DNA of 64,000 bases from JAJUFS01 sp036381175 (GTDB lineage Bacteria; Pseudomonadota; Gammaproteobacteria; Natronospirales; JAJUFS01): contig DASVDI010000058.1 of the NCBI GenBank assembly GCA_036381175.1, positions 24,550 to 88,549 on the forward strand, given 5' to 3'. Of this stretch, positions 42,701 through 49,540 are shown one piece after another. A model generated the notes under the pieces. That model was not told the origin of the DNA and made no database searches. It saw only the letters and a program-made list of their open reading frames with translations. Each line of letters starts with the position of its first letter. Positions within the stretch are counted from its first letter, which is position 1. The position numbers and the translations under genes are program-made.

Positions 42701-43541
42701 TCTTGGATTTGGCGTGGCCGTTCTCGTCAACGTCTTCGGCAACGATGCCCGCGCTGTAGAGGCCGGATGTCATGTTGCCCGAGTCGGTCCACGTGAGCAG
42801 GCCGGTGTTCGGATTGATCGAAAGGCCGGCGGGATTCGTGTAGCCGCAGGTGGTGGTGGCACAGCCCAGTTCGCTCTGGTTCGCCAGGCGATAACGGAGC
42901 TTGTCCGCGTTCGGATCGGTGGAGCCGAGATCGAAGGTCCAGTCGGTGAGCGTGGTGCCGTCGGACTGCAACTGCGGCACTTCGAAGATGATCGGCAGGT
43001 CGATCTTCGGCGCCAGGTTGCCGTCCTTGAGATAAATGCGGGTCTGGATCTTCCAGTCGCCTTCGGAATTGTTCTCAAGAACGATGCGCGCGCTGCCAGA
43101 GTAATAGACGAGATACTGGATATCCGGATCGAGGTCGCGCGCATGAAAGATGGTGGTCTGCAACGCATAATCGGCGGCGCTTGAATCGCCGTTGACGTAG
43201 ATCACGTCATCGCTCTGTTTCACCGCCGAGAAGCCGGCCTGGTCGGAACCGAGTGCCACGGCGACCGGCATCGGTGACCAGTTGTAGCGCCACGCGAGTT
43301 TGACGGTGATTTCAACGTCATTCATCGCGCCGTCGGCATCCAGCGCCTTCGCCTGCCAGCTGATCGAGGAGCAAGCGCCCGGCGTCGCGCGCGCCACGGG
43401 CGAGCTGCTTGCCGCCTGCCTGCTGCCGACAACCGGAAACCTCGAACAGGCGCGCCATGAAATTGAAGCCTTGCAGCTCGCGAGAATCCGCCGGTTCATT
43501 GACCAGCAGCTGGGATCGCACGAGCTTTCGGCTGACGACAT
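33771..43541 (-). CDS. Giant Ig/cadherin-like, TSP3-repeat, C-type lectin and beta-barrel fusion protein, 5'-truncated
   Basis: This 3256-codon frame is a surface protein. From the N-terminus: cadherin/Ig-like modules (residues about 200-1320, e.g. PAWASFDTNTGALTGTP); an Ig-like Big repeat block; five tandem-95 type repeats (about 1420-1910, each starting NDAP...EDTAVVIDVLANDSD-like); thrombospondin type-3 calcium repeats (about 2005-2700, DxDxDGxxD); a GlyGly-CTERM-like tail (EGGGSVSWLVLAFLFAFGAL then RR); a second signal peptide from a GTG codon at 35324; a C-type lectin domain (about 2870-3050, with EEGEPNN and WND); and a terminal 8-strand-like outer-membrane barrel ending in Phe. Codons upstream of about 43365 lie antisense to the araC-like fragment and are probably not genuine, so the real N-terminus and export signal are missing. 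Domain boundaries are by eye. Confidence 0.75.
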   Translation of the reverse strand: MSSAESSCDPSCWSMNRRILASCKASISWRACSRFPVVGSRQAASSSPVARATPGACSSISWQAKALDADGAMNDVEITVKLAWRYNWSPMPVAVALGSDQAGFSAVKQSDDVIYVNGDSSAADYALQTTIFHARDLDPDIQYLVYYSGSARIVLENNSEGDWKIQTRIYLKDGNLAPKIDLPIIFEVPQLQSDGTTLTDWTFDLGSTDPNADKLRYRLANQSELGCATTTCGYTNPAGLSINPNTGLLTWTDSGNMTSGLYSAGIVAEDVDENGHAKSKTHVDLILSLVPKAQTEFTIDASIPETRNVIVEKGTSFSFTIDGTAIDTQSLGDLQGALVETSADNYTFAPGNAGDAIDLDPGSYPITFEVRADDGSTGNNYLVLTFIVPDPNAPRIANLEADRVIYPGGDGVPVDADLDAIVSDANTSDFQGGFLKLNVTFTDGQYEVLGIQSQGDGSGQIRRTGNEVFYEGSRIGTVSATLDGVGTALRVDFTDPTSLAALQALVRSLTYEDTFTLRAEGDRALSLYVRDPQGLSVAHDFYVYVEPDAAAPTMGGPVQAANQITLVEGDAIALSNENISFADPDGDAITFTVTSVTNGRFARVSDTATPIANFTQEEIILGQIAFVHDGSETAPTYELSASDGESPAVAAPGTVNFTNVSDQAPSITNIPSASIAEGNAYAYTPSIEDSDEGEADPTFEITNKPAWASFDTNTGALTGTPNDGDDGAYTDITITVTDEGGATDSIVFDITVTAVNNAPALTATASDPEFSEGGTAVSLFSAASASTVEAGQTFTAFTITVSNVTDGALETLGVDTGTIALADGTTGNTPSFGYSVAVAGTTVTINFSGGMLSPADMQSLVDGLTYHNASMSLSLAGSSRTVTITSLTDDGGTANGGDDTATLSLASTVTVIDDVKPLMTDANISISGATGSGGAFVSGDIITATWNDTASGDSNADVIIDVTIDFSAFGGGTAVAATNSSDTWTATYTIDGSSTQGSNLNVAVTATDNADNSTTTADTSNATVDIAAPSGHSVSFDDALINGTEANSQSFTFSNAEVGASYSYTISSDGGGTNVTGTGTIDGASENFSGINVSGLSDGTLMLSVVLTDSAGNTAAAVTDTATLDTAGPVPGITGDTGPVNGAFVASIDFGEAVTGFVVSDVTAGNATLSGFTDNGDGSYGVTVTPADDGNVTLDIGAGVASDAAGNGTEAAVQFSIAFDGTAPAAPSAPDMAAADDHGASDTDNITYDTTPVLSGTAEAGATVTVSSDVDGAIGSATADGTGAWSLAAALTEGEHKITATATDSAGNTSVAGSALTATIDVTDPSPPASTPGNGATEVPYNLDAIELDFDETMHAGSVTTISIMSGTDVHETVAVASATFSSDGTVSVPLANELTPGVSYSVALDGQFADIAGNPSAWSGMSFTAYNAAPVAGDDSGSTAEDSSVAIDVLVNDSDPEGALLNAASVTVTVAPANGSTSVNTATGVVTYTPSANHNGTDSFTYSVEDEHGLSDTATVSIVIAAINDAPKAEGETASTNEDDDIVIDVAANDSDIDADDAVVPSSIVIVTAPTDGTAIVGAGKILYAPDADFNGTDELTYTIEDESGVTSAPATVVINVAGVNDAPVATADDDTTDEDTAVVIDVLANDSDVDGTLDAASVEVLDAPENGTTSVATDGSITYTPDADFNGDDAFTYVVRDNEDASAAAATVNVEVTAVNDAPRLNDDSATVTEELATEINVLGNDNDVDGSIAPATVEVVTAPTEGTASVDATTGKITYTPGEDFTGNDSLSYRVKDDLGAWSSPAVVALSVTNVNDIPVATADSGTTAEDTAVVIDVIANDVDVEGALIASSVAIVDAPDDGELTVNADGTITYTPDVNFNGTDSFTYTVEDDAEALSNVATVSVTITAVNDAPVISGTPATTATAGVPYQFAPVIADVDEDTLTVTATGLPAWASLDGTSGIVSGTPAADDVASYPNIIITVSDGTLDDALAAFSIDVLVDTDGDTIADVHDADDDGDGIDDADEGTGDADDDGIPDSLDTDSDGDGIDDVSEGAGDGDGDGIVDYLDTDSDGDGIDDATEGNVDTDGDGGADYIDTDSDDVGIDDAGEGDATTDTDGDGKPDYLDGDSDGDGIDDAVEGAGDSDGDGTADNLDTDSDNDGIDDATEGNGDSDLDGTPDYLDTSIDEDGDGIPDIVEGTTDSDGDGDADFTDGDSDNDGVPDALEIDGTGTDADDDGISDGFDVDETGGTDGNGDDIDDAMLPDTDNDGRADSVDPDQDGDGIADGTESGGDGFDSDNDGIDDRWDADTSGNTDADGDGIGDDASLADSDADGDPDARDPDSDNDGVSDAAESGASGIDADGDGIDDAFDVDYAGGPDANGDGVSDGAGARDSDGDGRPDYLDLDSDNDGVTDVIEAGGRDADEDGLLDDGGTVTSTPRDTDGDGVPDLRDADSDDDGVNDIAEGIYAPLDEDGDGRIDDHGDDIDGDGIADAIDSEPDQRGSRTDNDDDGVPVNHDQDDDGDGIPDSLEGENDTDGDGTVDRLDRDGDNDGIPDSTEAGIPPASGTDTDLDGIDDAHDANATGGADANGDGIDDRFADRDTDGDGISDRMDNDSDNDGLADAYESLLVEPSGADSDGDGVDDAIDVDVTGGADANGDGIDDATINLADTDDDGIEDYRDPDSDNDGVTDGEEDGDFNKDGINDRFQQDPGVETGLEGGGSVSWLVLAFLFAFGALRRVKVPASRTVVIALAGVIVAVHSSLANAAGVHADDVRVEPGTTSVIVPITLIGFDGASDVVAVVSVPEAGGVLSIDTAGLALELEYGYDTFEQAGAIGFHGALEDVSVALKERLTWHPPETVAATTLSMSASEYQPDYFYNPDNGHYYKAISANSAIAWTDARDAAAMEVLHGMRGYLATVGSEAENIFVAHFVDVENVWLAASDSTSVINDACDVNLESTEGDWRWVAGPEACEQFWQGEGDGTVSEDGYASWEEGEPNNFRGGEHFAATNYQGVLGEWNDFAGNTPFVQSYLVEFGGMPGDAGRLRTTSGVATLEVAEAVPVVVAPPVVEPVVVKEPAKIENDVCVPGMLFINGCWSAGVGIVSSTLEPDDARSGWKLVDNSDIGFKLAVEYRFFERWFLELAYADLGSAGLRNLNPAITGDKALDYKVPSLMAGYLLFDPASRFNVHLKAGYASLQNNFDAQASSDQLHDSQLALGAGVRWRVLPQTLPDLRLQLELDYYDKDAVALGIMVMHAF
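35245..35380 (-). other. Internal GlyGly-CTERM-like tail joined in frame to a second signal peptide
   Basis: Reading leftwards, the frame encodes GLEGGGSVSWLVLAF, more hydrophobic residues and RR, the layout of a rhombosortase-type C-terminal tail (Gly-rich motif, one membrane span, Arg cluster). The next codon is GTG (35324), then KVPASRTVVIALAGVIVAV and ALANAAG-like SSLANAAG, a standard signal peptide. No stop codon separates them. The second part (35324 down to 33771, 517 codons) could be translated alone from the GTG. Confidence 0.6.
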
Positions 43542-43881
43542 CTGCCGCGCGATGTCGTTATCGCGCAGCCATCTCTATCAGCTCTTCAAGACGCATGGCG
43601 GCGTGCGCAAGTACATCCAGACCCGCCGCCTGCTGCGCATCCACGCCGCACTCGCCAATCCCGCGGAAACGCGATCCATCATGGCGCTCGCCGAGAACTT
43701 CGGCTTTGCCAGTCATGCGCACCTGAGCCGCGCCTTCCGCCTGCATTTCGGATACAGCCCCAGCGACTTGCGGCATCACCCCGTCGAAGCCTTGCACCGG
43801 CGCAGTGACACGCTCGGCCCCGCCTTGCATGAGCATGACGGCCCCGGTTTCGACGACTGGGTTCGTACCTTGCGGGTGTGA
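43360..43881 (+). pseudogene. AraC-family regulator, 5'-truncated
   Basis: The frame ends in a complete AraC-type DNA-binding domain: IRRFIDQQLGSHELSADDI, MSLSRSHLYQLFKTHGGVRK, then SIMALAENFGFASHAHLSRA and FRLHFGYSPSDLR. Upstream, LARATGELL-like sequence (GVARATGELLAACLLPT) belongs to the linker usual in this family, but the N-terminal sensor half is replaced by sequence antisense to the giant surface protein gene. The open frame can be extended to 43300 only through that gene. Both genes therefore lose their 5' ends at about 43355-43370. It lies convergent to the second DUF4402 gene. Confidence 0.65.
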
Positions 43882-43908
43882 ACGGCCGATTTGCGCGAGC
43901 TGCGGAGC

Positions 43909-44394
43909 TCACTGGTAACCCACCATGACGGTGAATGTTCCGGAGTACGCATCCGCAGGCTGACCAGGCTCCACGTGCAGCATGGCGCCGACCGTAAAGC
44001 TTGCCTGGCCCGTGGAACTGAGCGTTCCGCTTCCACCGGGAAGGCTCACTTCGAAGCCATCGACATCCATGCTGCTGCCCCCGCCGCTTGCGAGCGTAGC
44101 GGTTACCGGCAGGCTGATCACGAAATTCATGAACGGGTCGCCGGACACGCTGAACCGCGCGGGATGCGCCACCGATTGCGGAATGCAGGTGAGCCCGAGA
44201 CTGCACGAACGGGAACCTGCCGGTGTGACCGTAACGGTTCCTCCGGAAGTGCCTGACGATACGATCGCTCCGAAAGCGATTTCCTGCGTACTGATCACGC
44301 TGGCGTTCAACGCAACTCGCGCCGGCGCGACAATGCAAAAACCCACAAGAAGGCTTCTGACGACGGCGCTCGTTTTTGTTCCGGTTTTCATCAT
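43909..44394 (-). CDS. DUF4402 protein, last gene of the chaperone-usher locus
   Basis: This 161-residue secreted protein has a signal-peptide-like start (MMKTGTKTSAVVRSLLVGFC, then IVAPARVALNA) and a beta-rich body with the DUF4402 pattern: EIAFGAIVSSGTSGGTVTV, GDPFMNFVISLP, MDVDGFEVSLPGG and the C-terminal YSGTFTVMVGYQ. The ending strand matches the main pilin (YTGTFNVSVAYN). One Cys pair (near 63 and 69) could form a disulfide. It starts 15 bases after the usher stop. In such loci a second, less expressed DUF4402 protein may be a tip or minor subunit. Confidence 0.75.
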   Translation of the reverse strand: MMKTGTKTSAVVRSLLVGFCIVAPARVALNASVISTQEIAFGAIVSSGTSGGTVTVTPAGSRSCSLGLTCIPQSVAHPARFSVSGDPFMNFVISLPVTATLASGGGSSMDVDGFEVSLPGGSGTLSSTGQASFTVGAMLHVEPGQPADAYSGTFTVMVGYQ

Positions 44395-44409
44395 TTTGCA
44401 ACCTGCCGC

Positions 44410-47400
44410 TCAACGCTTGCGGATTGAATTCTGCACGCTCTCGAAGCTGCGAATCCATGGCTTTCCTGCGCGGATTTCCGGGGACAGTGCCGCGGCGGCG
44501 GCATTCGCCGCCGCGCGGCTCGAGTATTCACCGAGGATTATCGAATACCAGTCCTCGCCGTCCCGCTGTGTCCTGAAATACGCCGCGGTGTCGCCCAGGT
44601 CATGTTCTTCGATGAAGTCGCGCGCTTCGGATTCGGATCGAACCGCCATCAATTGCACCGTGTAGTACTGGTCCGGCCGCGACAGGATCCATGCATCCGC
44701 CCGCGGTCCATCGGCCATCGGCAGCGCCTTGTTCATCCGGCCTTCGATGGATGCGAGCGGCCGGATGTATGGCCCCGCGCTCTTCAATACGCGCGGCAAT
44801 TGCTGGATCGCGTTCCGCGCGGTCGCCGCATCCGGATACCGGCCCGAAAGCACCTGGTACCACGGCCGGCCATTCCGGACCGTTTCCACGTACGCCGCAT
44901 TTCCGGCAAGGCCATGAAGGGCAATGTACCGCTGTACAACCGATTCCGTGGAGGCGGCCATCAGCTGAATGGTGTAACCGGAACCGGCGGCAAGCGATTC
45001 CGCGGGCTCGGCAGTAGCGGAGCGTGTTGATCGCGAAACGGATGCCCATGAACGTCGGGATTTTTCATCGCGGATCACGAGATCCACGGAACCGATCGTG
45101 CCCATGCCGCCGTGGATTTCGATCAACACATCGGCAGGATCGTAAGCGCGATCAAGGCCCGCGCGGCCGAGCCGGATGCGATAGAACCCCGGCGGTATCC
45201 GGTCAAAATAGAAATAGCCGTCGTACGCGCTGGCTGTGGAGCCGATGCGCCGGCCGTCGGCGGTCAGAAGGTACACGCGCTCGCCCGAAACCGCGCGGAA
45301 ATCGCCGTTTCCCCGCGCGAGCACCATGCCTTCGATGCTGCCTGTCGGCGTTACCGGAATCTGGATGCGGGCTGTTCTTCCGGGGCGCGGAACAACCGAC
45401 GTCTTCGACGCGTCCACCTGCCAGAACGGGTTTTCGATCGACGACGGATCGACGCTGACTTCGGTGACCTCGTAGGACGGAATCCCGGCGATGTAAACGT
45501 AGCCGCTGTCATTGGCGCTCTTGTCGCGCACGACGCCGCCAACGCGCAGTTTCACATCCGGAACCGGCGGCTCGGATTCATCCCAGGTGCCGTTGCCGTT
45601 GTCATCAAGAAACACGTGCACACCCAGCGCGCCGAACTGCGTTCTTGAATTCGACGTGATTCGCCAGTCATCGGCGACCGGATCACGGGAGAAGCTGCTG
45701 GAGAGCACGAGGCCGGCCGTCATGTCGCCGTTATCGGTCCGGGCCACGCTCATGCCCAGCGAGAAATGATCAAAGCGCCAACTGAGCCCGGTGGAATACG
45801 TGGTCGTATCTTCCGCGGGATTTCGAAGCGCGCCGAGACGCAGGGTTGCGCGATCGCCGAGCGACCAGTCGGCCGACAAACCGATGTTCTGGACGTACGG
45901 TTCCGGCAACAGCTCCTGCACCACTTCACCGCGAAACGACACCGGACCGCGGCGCGTGCTGAACAGCAGGCGCTGGCGCGCGCGGCGCGTCTCGATCGCG
46001 GCGGTATCCGTCAGGTCCGTTTCGTAGGCATACGTCGCCGTGCCGAAACGTGTCACGTAGGAAAGATGGCCTGTCGCTTCAAGCCGTTCACCTTCCGTAC
46101 CGCGATTCCGGGCAAGCTGCATGCCGAACCCGAGCCGCCGGCTGCGGCCGCGAACCCGAAGCTCGTTTCGAGCCCGCAACTCGCCCGGCACGATTTCCGA
46201 GCGCACGCGCTCGCTGTCGAAATCATCGAAGCGCGAGGATTCTGCGGTGATGTCCAGTCCGAACAACTGCGTGCTGAGCAGCGTCGACAACGCGGTGCCG
46301 CCCTCCGCCTGGCTTGCGTATTCGACGCGCGCGAACGCGCCCGGCAGCGACAGGTTCGTGTGCGCAGTTGCGTAATCCTGCCCGATATCATCCAGCACAA
46401 TCCGCCGCAGGGTCGTTCCGACCGAAAAAGCGCGCGTTACACCGTAGTCATAGCCGAATGCAAATCGCGGGTCTTCTTCCTCGTCTGCGAGAACGGGGTC
46501 TTCCAGGCCGGGCGCATCGAAAAGATCGCGCTCCTGCATGGCCGTGAAGTGGTAGTAATGTTCGCCCGGGCGAATCATGTCCTGGCCGATCACCCGCTGC
46601 AGCGTTTCCTCGCGCACCTGTCCTTGCGGTCCGTAAAAAACCAGGCGAAACCGGTTCACGCCGAAATCGAGTGGAATGTCCGTGAAATCATAACGGTCGC
46701 CACTTTGCGCGGACTGGAACGCGATGAGCTGGCCGTTGCGATACAGCTCGACATCCCAGCCCAGCGGCAATTCGCCACGCAGGCTGAAACGATCGAATTC
46801 CTGCGGACGATCCAGCGGCAGGTTCGAGACGTGAAAACCACGGCCGAGCGCGGTGTTGGCAATGAGCGGATCCCTGGCGGTCGCGATATCGCCAAAGACA
46901 AATTCACTGGCGTGCAGCGGACCGAGCAGGCGCTGCGCCGGATCGCGCCGGCCCAGTGTCACGAAACTGTCGAGGACATCGCCGTTGCTGCCGGCGAGTG
47001 AAACCTGCGCGTTCATTTTCAGGAAATCGCCGGCAGCGACGATCTTGTAGCGATCAGTGGACACGCGTTCGCCGGAGGCGGATTCCTCGACGTGCGACTG
47101 CACCGTGGCGTCGATGAACGGCCAGTCCATGAAACGGTAAGGCGTATCCTCGATGGGAGGATGATCGGCATCCGCCGCAGTCTGCGTGTTGCCATAACGC
47201 TCCCAGCGCCTTTCACGCTCGAGCCGTTCCTGCAACGGCAACGGTTCGAGCGCGTTGATGGTGAGGCGCAACTCCGAGGGATCGAAATCCAGGTCGAGCG
47301 GAAACCACTTCTCGATCAGCGTTTCGTGCACGTAGATATCATCGTCGCGTCGATCGATGAGCCCGGGCGCGAGTGCCTCCTCACGGCCATTGACGGAAAC

Positions 47401-47739
47401 GCGGCAATCCTCGAGATCGAGCACGAAAGTTCGCGTCGTATCCAGGAACCAGCCTTCCGCGCGCGCGGCGTCGAGATCCACGGTGATCGGGAAATCCAGC
47501 GACTGCATCAACAGATCGAGAGGAACGTACAGGCCGTCGTCCATTCGATACGCGGGGATCACATCTTCGAGAATGATGCGGCTGTCGCCGAGTGAAACTT
47601 CGAGCAGTGTCAGGTAATTGTCATCAAGGCCGGCCTGCTCGCACGCCGCGGACGACACCGGCGGAAATGCCAGCCAGCACATCGCCGCCAGCACCCGCCG
47701 GAATCCCCCTCTCGCCCCTGCCTTCCTGGATTTCCGCAC
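44410..47739 (-). CDS. Usher-like outer-membrane protein with two C-terminal SPOR domains
   Basis: This 1109-residue protein begins at a GTG with a signal peptide (LAAMCWLAFPPVSSAA). The N-terminal part resembles PapC-N-like usher plug/periplasmic segments (DGLYVPLDLLMQSLDFPITV; VNRFRLVFYGPQGQVRE), and residues about 390-690 alternate like a beta-barrel (FAFGYDYGVTRAFSVGTTLR). An SdrD-type B domain follows (FLDDNGNGTWDESEPPVPDV, about 700) and another carboxypeptidase-regulatory-like module (about 790-870). The last 200 residues hold two SPOR domains: YTIQLMAASTESVVQRYI... and YYTVQLMAVRSESEARDFI..., each ending in a repeat-like AATARNAIQQL or RAAANAAAAAL helix. SPOR domains bind denuded peptidoglycan. 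The neighbours are the chaperone (29 bases upstream) and DUF4402 proteins. Confidence 0.75.
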   Translation of the reverse strand: MRKSRKAGARGGFRRVLAAMCWLAFPPVSSAACEQAGLDDNYLTLLEVSLGDSRIILEDVIPAYRMDDGLYVPLDLLMQSLDFPITVDLDAARAEGWFLDTTRTFVLDLEDCRVSVNGREEALAPGLIDRRDDDIYVHETLIEKWFPLDLDFDPSELRLTINALEPLPLQERLERERRWERYGNTQTAADADHPPIEDTPYRFMDWPFIDATVQSHVEESASGERVSTDRYKIVAAGDFLKMNAQVSLAGSNGDVLDSFVTLGRRDPAQRLLGPLHASEFVFGDIATARDPLIANTALGRGFHVSNLPLDRPQEFDRFSLRGELPLGWDVELYRNGQLIAFQSAQSGDRYDFTDIPLDFGVNRFRLVFYGPQGQVREETLQRVIGQDMIRPGEHYYHFTAMQERDLFDAPGLEDPVLADEEEDPRFAFGYDYGVTRAFSVGTTLRRIVLDDIGQDYATAHTNLSLPGAFARVEYASQAEGGTALSTLLSTQLFGLDITAESSRFDDFDSERVRSEIVPGELRARNELRVRGRSRRLGFGMQLARNRGTEGERLEATGHLSYVTRFGTATYAYETDLTDTAAIETRRARQRLLFSTRRGPVSFRGEVVQELLPEPYVQNIGLSADWSLGDRATLRLGALRNPAEDTTTYSTGLSWRFDHFSLGMSVARTDNGDMTAGLVLSSSFSRDPVADDWRITSNSRTQFGALGVHVFLDDNGNGTWDESEPPVPDVKLRVGGVVRDKSANDSGYVYIAGIPSYEVTEVSVDPSSIENPFWQVDASKTSVVPRPGRTARIQIPVTPTGSIEGMVLARGNGDFRAVSGERVYLLTADGRRIGSTASAYDGYFYFDRIPPGFYRIRLGRAGLDRAYDPADVLIEIHGGMGTIGSVDLVIRDEKSRRSWASVSRSTRSATAEPAESLAAGSGYTIQLMAASTESVVQRYIALHGLAGNAAYVETVRNGRPWYQVLSGRYPDAATARNAIQQLPRVLKSAGPYIRPLASIEGRMNKALPMADGPRADAWILSRPDQYYTVQLMAVRSESEARDFIEEHDLGDTAAYFRTQRDGEDWYSIILGEYSSRAAANAAAAALSPEIRAGKPWIRSFESVQNSIRKR

Positions 47740-47768
47740 GCCACGACCAGCCCGACAACGTTACAGGT

Positions 47769-48638
47769 TCAGCGAATGACGCGTTCGGCCTCGGCCAGCA
47801 CGCGCGCGTTATCGTCGTGATCGACGTATTCGACACGAAGACGGCCGGGGGGAAGGTTCGCCGCATCCAGCTTGTTGAACGGCACGCTGACATTGCGCGC
47901 TTCAAGCGGCGGATACACAGCAAGCCCCAGCGTTTCACCGACAAGGCGCTCCTCGCCGCCTTGCGGCGTCAGGTACAGGCGAATGTCGCCATAAATCGAA
48001 CGATTGCCGGAACGGCGAAGGCGAAATGTCGCCATCGGCGTCTTCCGCGGACCGCTTCTGACGGAAAGCGAATCGATGGCCACAGTGGCCGACAGATCAC
48101 CCGTGCGGACGATGACCGGGATGCTCACGCCGTAAAGCGGAATCAACTCGATGCTCAGATCGCGCTCATTGCCACCGTTTCCCGCACCTTTCGATGGCGC
48201 ATCAAGCGGCGGCTCCGTCTGGAAGCGCAAATGCGAGCGGTATTCCACCGGCGCACCGGATGGCGGTCGCGCCAGGATGCGAACCGTCTGACCTTCACCC
48301 GGCGCAAGGTGGATCCGGCGTGGCGCGTACCGCAGGAAATCATCTGCGAAATGTTCCCCGGGCAGGGGTTCGGTGGCCACATCAAACGATCCGTTCGCGC
48401 GCATGTGGTAGTTGACGAAGGAAATGCGCAGCGTTACCGGATCGGCCCCATTGTTCATGACCGTCACCTCGCCGACACGCTCACCGGGTTCCAGCACAAG
48501 ACGCGTGGGCGCGACAAGAATGCCTGCCCTGGCGGCGGTGAGCGTCACACTGAAGAGAACCAGCAGGCAGGATGCAAAAAGAATCTGGCGTTGGCGAAGC
48601 ATGTGGCTTGCGCTTCGATTCGATGAAATGCACTTCAT
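47769..48638 (-). CDS. Periplasmic fimbrial-type chaperone
   Basis: This 289-residue protein has a signal peptide (ILFASCLLVLFSVTLTAARA) and a two-Ig chaperone layout: ILVAPTRLVLEPGERVGEVT in the first G1-A1 region, RYAPRRIHLAPGEGQTVRIL as the conserved Pro/Arg strand, and a second Ig domain with FRLRRSGNRSIYGDIRLYLT. It resembles the longer chaperones paired with DUF4402 pilins rather than FimC. The ATG at 48638 has a GAGGAAAA ribosome site; an inner Met at 48602 would also give a good signal peptide. It would stabilise pilin subunits before the usher. Confidence 0.8.
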   Translation of the reverse strand: MKCISSNRSASHMLRQRQILFASCLLVLFSVTLTAARAGILVAPTRLVLEPGERVGEVTVMNNGADPVTLRISFVNYHMRANGSFDVATEPLPGEHFADDFLRYAPRRIHLAPGEGQTVRILARPPSGAPVEYRSHLRFQTEPPLDAPSKGAGNGGNERDLSIELIPLYGVSIPVIVRTGDLSATVAIDSLSVRSGPRKTPMATFRLRRSGNRSIYGDIRLYLTPQGGEERLVGETLGLAVYPPLEARNVSVPFNKLDAANLPPGRLRVEYVDHDDNARVLAEAERVIR

Positions 48639-48744
48639 GGTCTTTTCCTCGTCAGGCGGCGGATGACAATCCTTCCCTTCAGGAAATGACAGGGTTCGCT
48701 GCCTGTTTCAAGGTTCCGCGATGCGAAAAGGGGAAACGTAAAAT

Positions 48745-48785
48745 CGCAGTGTGCGTGCAGGAGATTCTCCTGCACGCACACTGCG
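48745..48785 (-). terminator. Perfect 20-bp stem-loop between pilin and chaperone genes
   Basis: CGCAGTGTGCGTGCAGGAGA and its exact complement are separated by a single base (48765), so the RNA forms a near-perfect stem with a short loop. There is no strong U-run after it on either strand. It lies just after the pilin stop (minus strand) and before the chaperone. Such hairpins often protect the pilin mRNA and cut down-stream expression. This role is inference. Confidence 0.6.
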
Positions 48786-48823
48786 CGGATCGGGCCTGAA
48801 CCTGTTCCTCAAAAAAACGCGGA

Positions 48824-49339
48824 TCAGTTGTACGCAACGGACACGTTGAACGTACCCGTGTAGGTGCCCGCAGTCTGGCCAGCCGTCACGTTGAGCGTTC
48901 CGCCAACACCGAAGGTTTCCGAGCCCGTCGTCAGGGTGCCGGTTGAATTCTCGGTGAAGGTGTCAACCGTCATGGTCGCGGTCCCGCCGTCGCTCAGGCT
49001 TGCCGATGCAGGCAGAGTAACCGTGTAGGCATAACCCGTCGTGCCGGTCACGGTGAACTGCGCGGCCGAGGTGGCCTGTGCGGTCGTCGTGGTCACGCCA
49101 CCGGTGCTCGACTTCGTGCCGTCGGCAGCAATCACCACGGTACCGGCCGTTGCGGCGTCGATAACGAGGGAACCGAAGGCGAGATCACCGCCGTTGGTGA
49201 GGCCGATCGCCTGAACGATGGTCGCGGTCGCCTGCGCATCGGCGTTGTCAGCGGCAATCGCCGTGGAAACAAACACCGGTGCCGACAGCGTGAACGCCGC
49301 CGCTACCAGACCCGCTTTCTGAAACGATTTTGAAAACAT
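48824..49339 (-). CDS. DUF4402 major pilin-like protein
   Basis: This 171-residue protein starts MFSKSFQKAGLVAAAFTLSA at 49339, with an AGGAGT ribosome site nine bases upstream, and is cleaved after AIA near residue 30. The mature chain is Ala/Thr/Gly-rich and beta-rich (NGGDLAFGSLVIDAATAGTV; YTVTLPASASLSDGGTATMT), ending YTGTFNVSVAYN, typical of DUF4402 subunits. It lacks Cys in the mature part. First gene after the c-di-GMP riboswitch, it is followed by a strong hairpin and then the chaperone. It is the likely major subunit of the fibre. Confidence 0.8.
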   Translation of the reverse strand: MFSKSFQKAGLVAAAFTLSAPVFVSTAIAADNADAQATATIVQAIGLTNGGDLAFGSLVIDAATAGTVVIAADGTKSSTGGVTTTTAQATSAAQFTVTGTTGYAYTVTLPASASLSDGGTATMTVDTFTENSTGTLTTGSETFGVGGTLNVTAGQTAGTYTGTFNVSVAYN

Positions 49340-49516
49340 TGTTGAGTACTCCTGGTTACTTTCGGACACCAGGCTGGCGTCCCCTTACGGTGATCCGTCG
49401 CACTACCGGTCAACGGCAGTGCGGCGCATCGCGCAAGCACCCACAAAGCAACAAGGAAACCGCAAGGAGACGCGTCAAGAAGACGGGAAGCGCTGTTCGG
49501 AAAAAAGCGCAACTCT

Positions 49517-49535
49517 CCGATTTCGGAGAAATCGG
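49517..49535 (-). promoter_or_regulatory. Hairpin just after the c-di-GMP aptamer
   Basis: CCGATTTC-TCC-GAAATCGG forms an 8-bp stem ten bases after the aptamer. A TTTTTT run follows about ten bases later, so it may be part of the expression platform (terminator or anti-terminator) although the U-run is not immediately next to the stem. Confidence 0.45.
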
Positions 49536-49540
49536 ATTTC

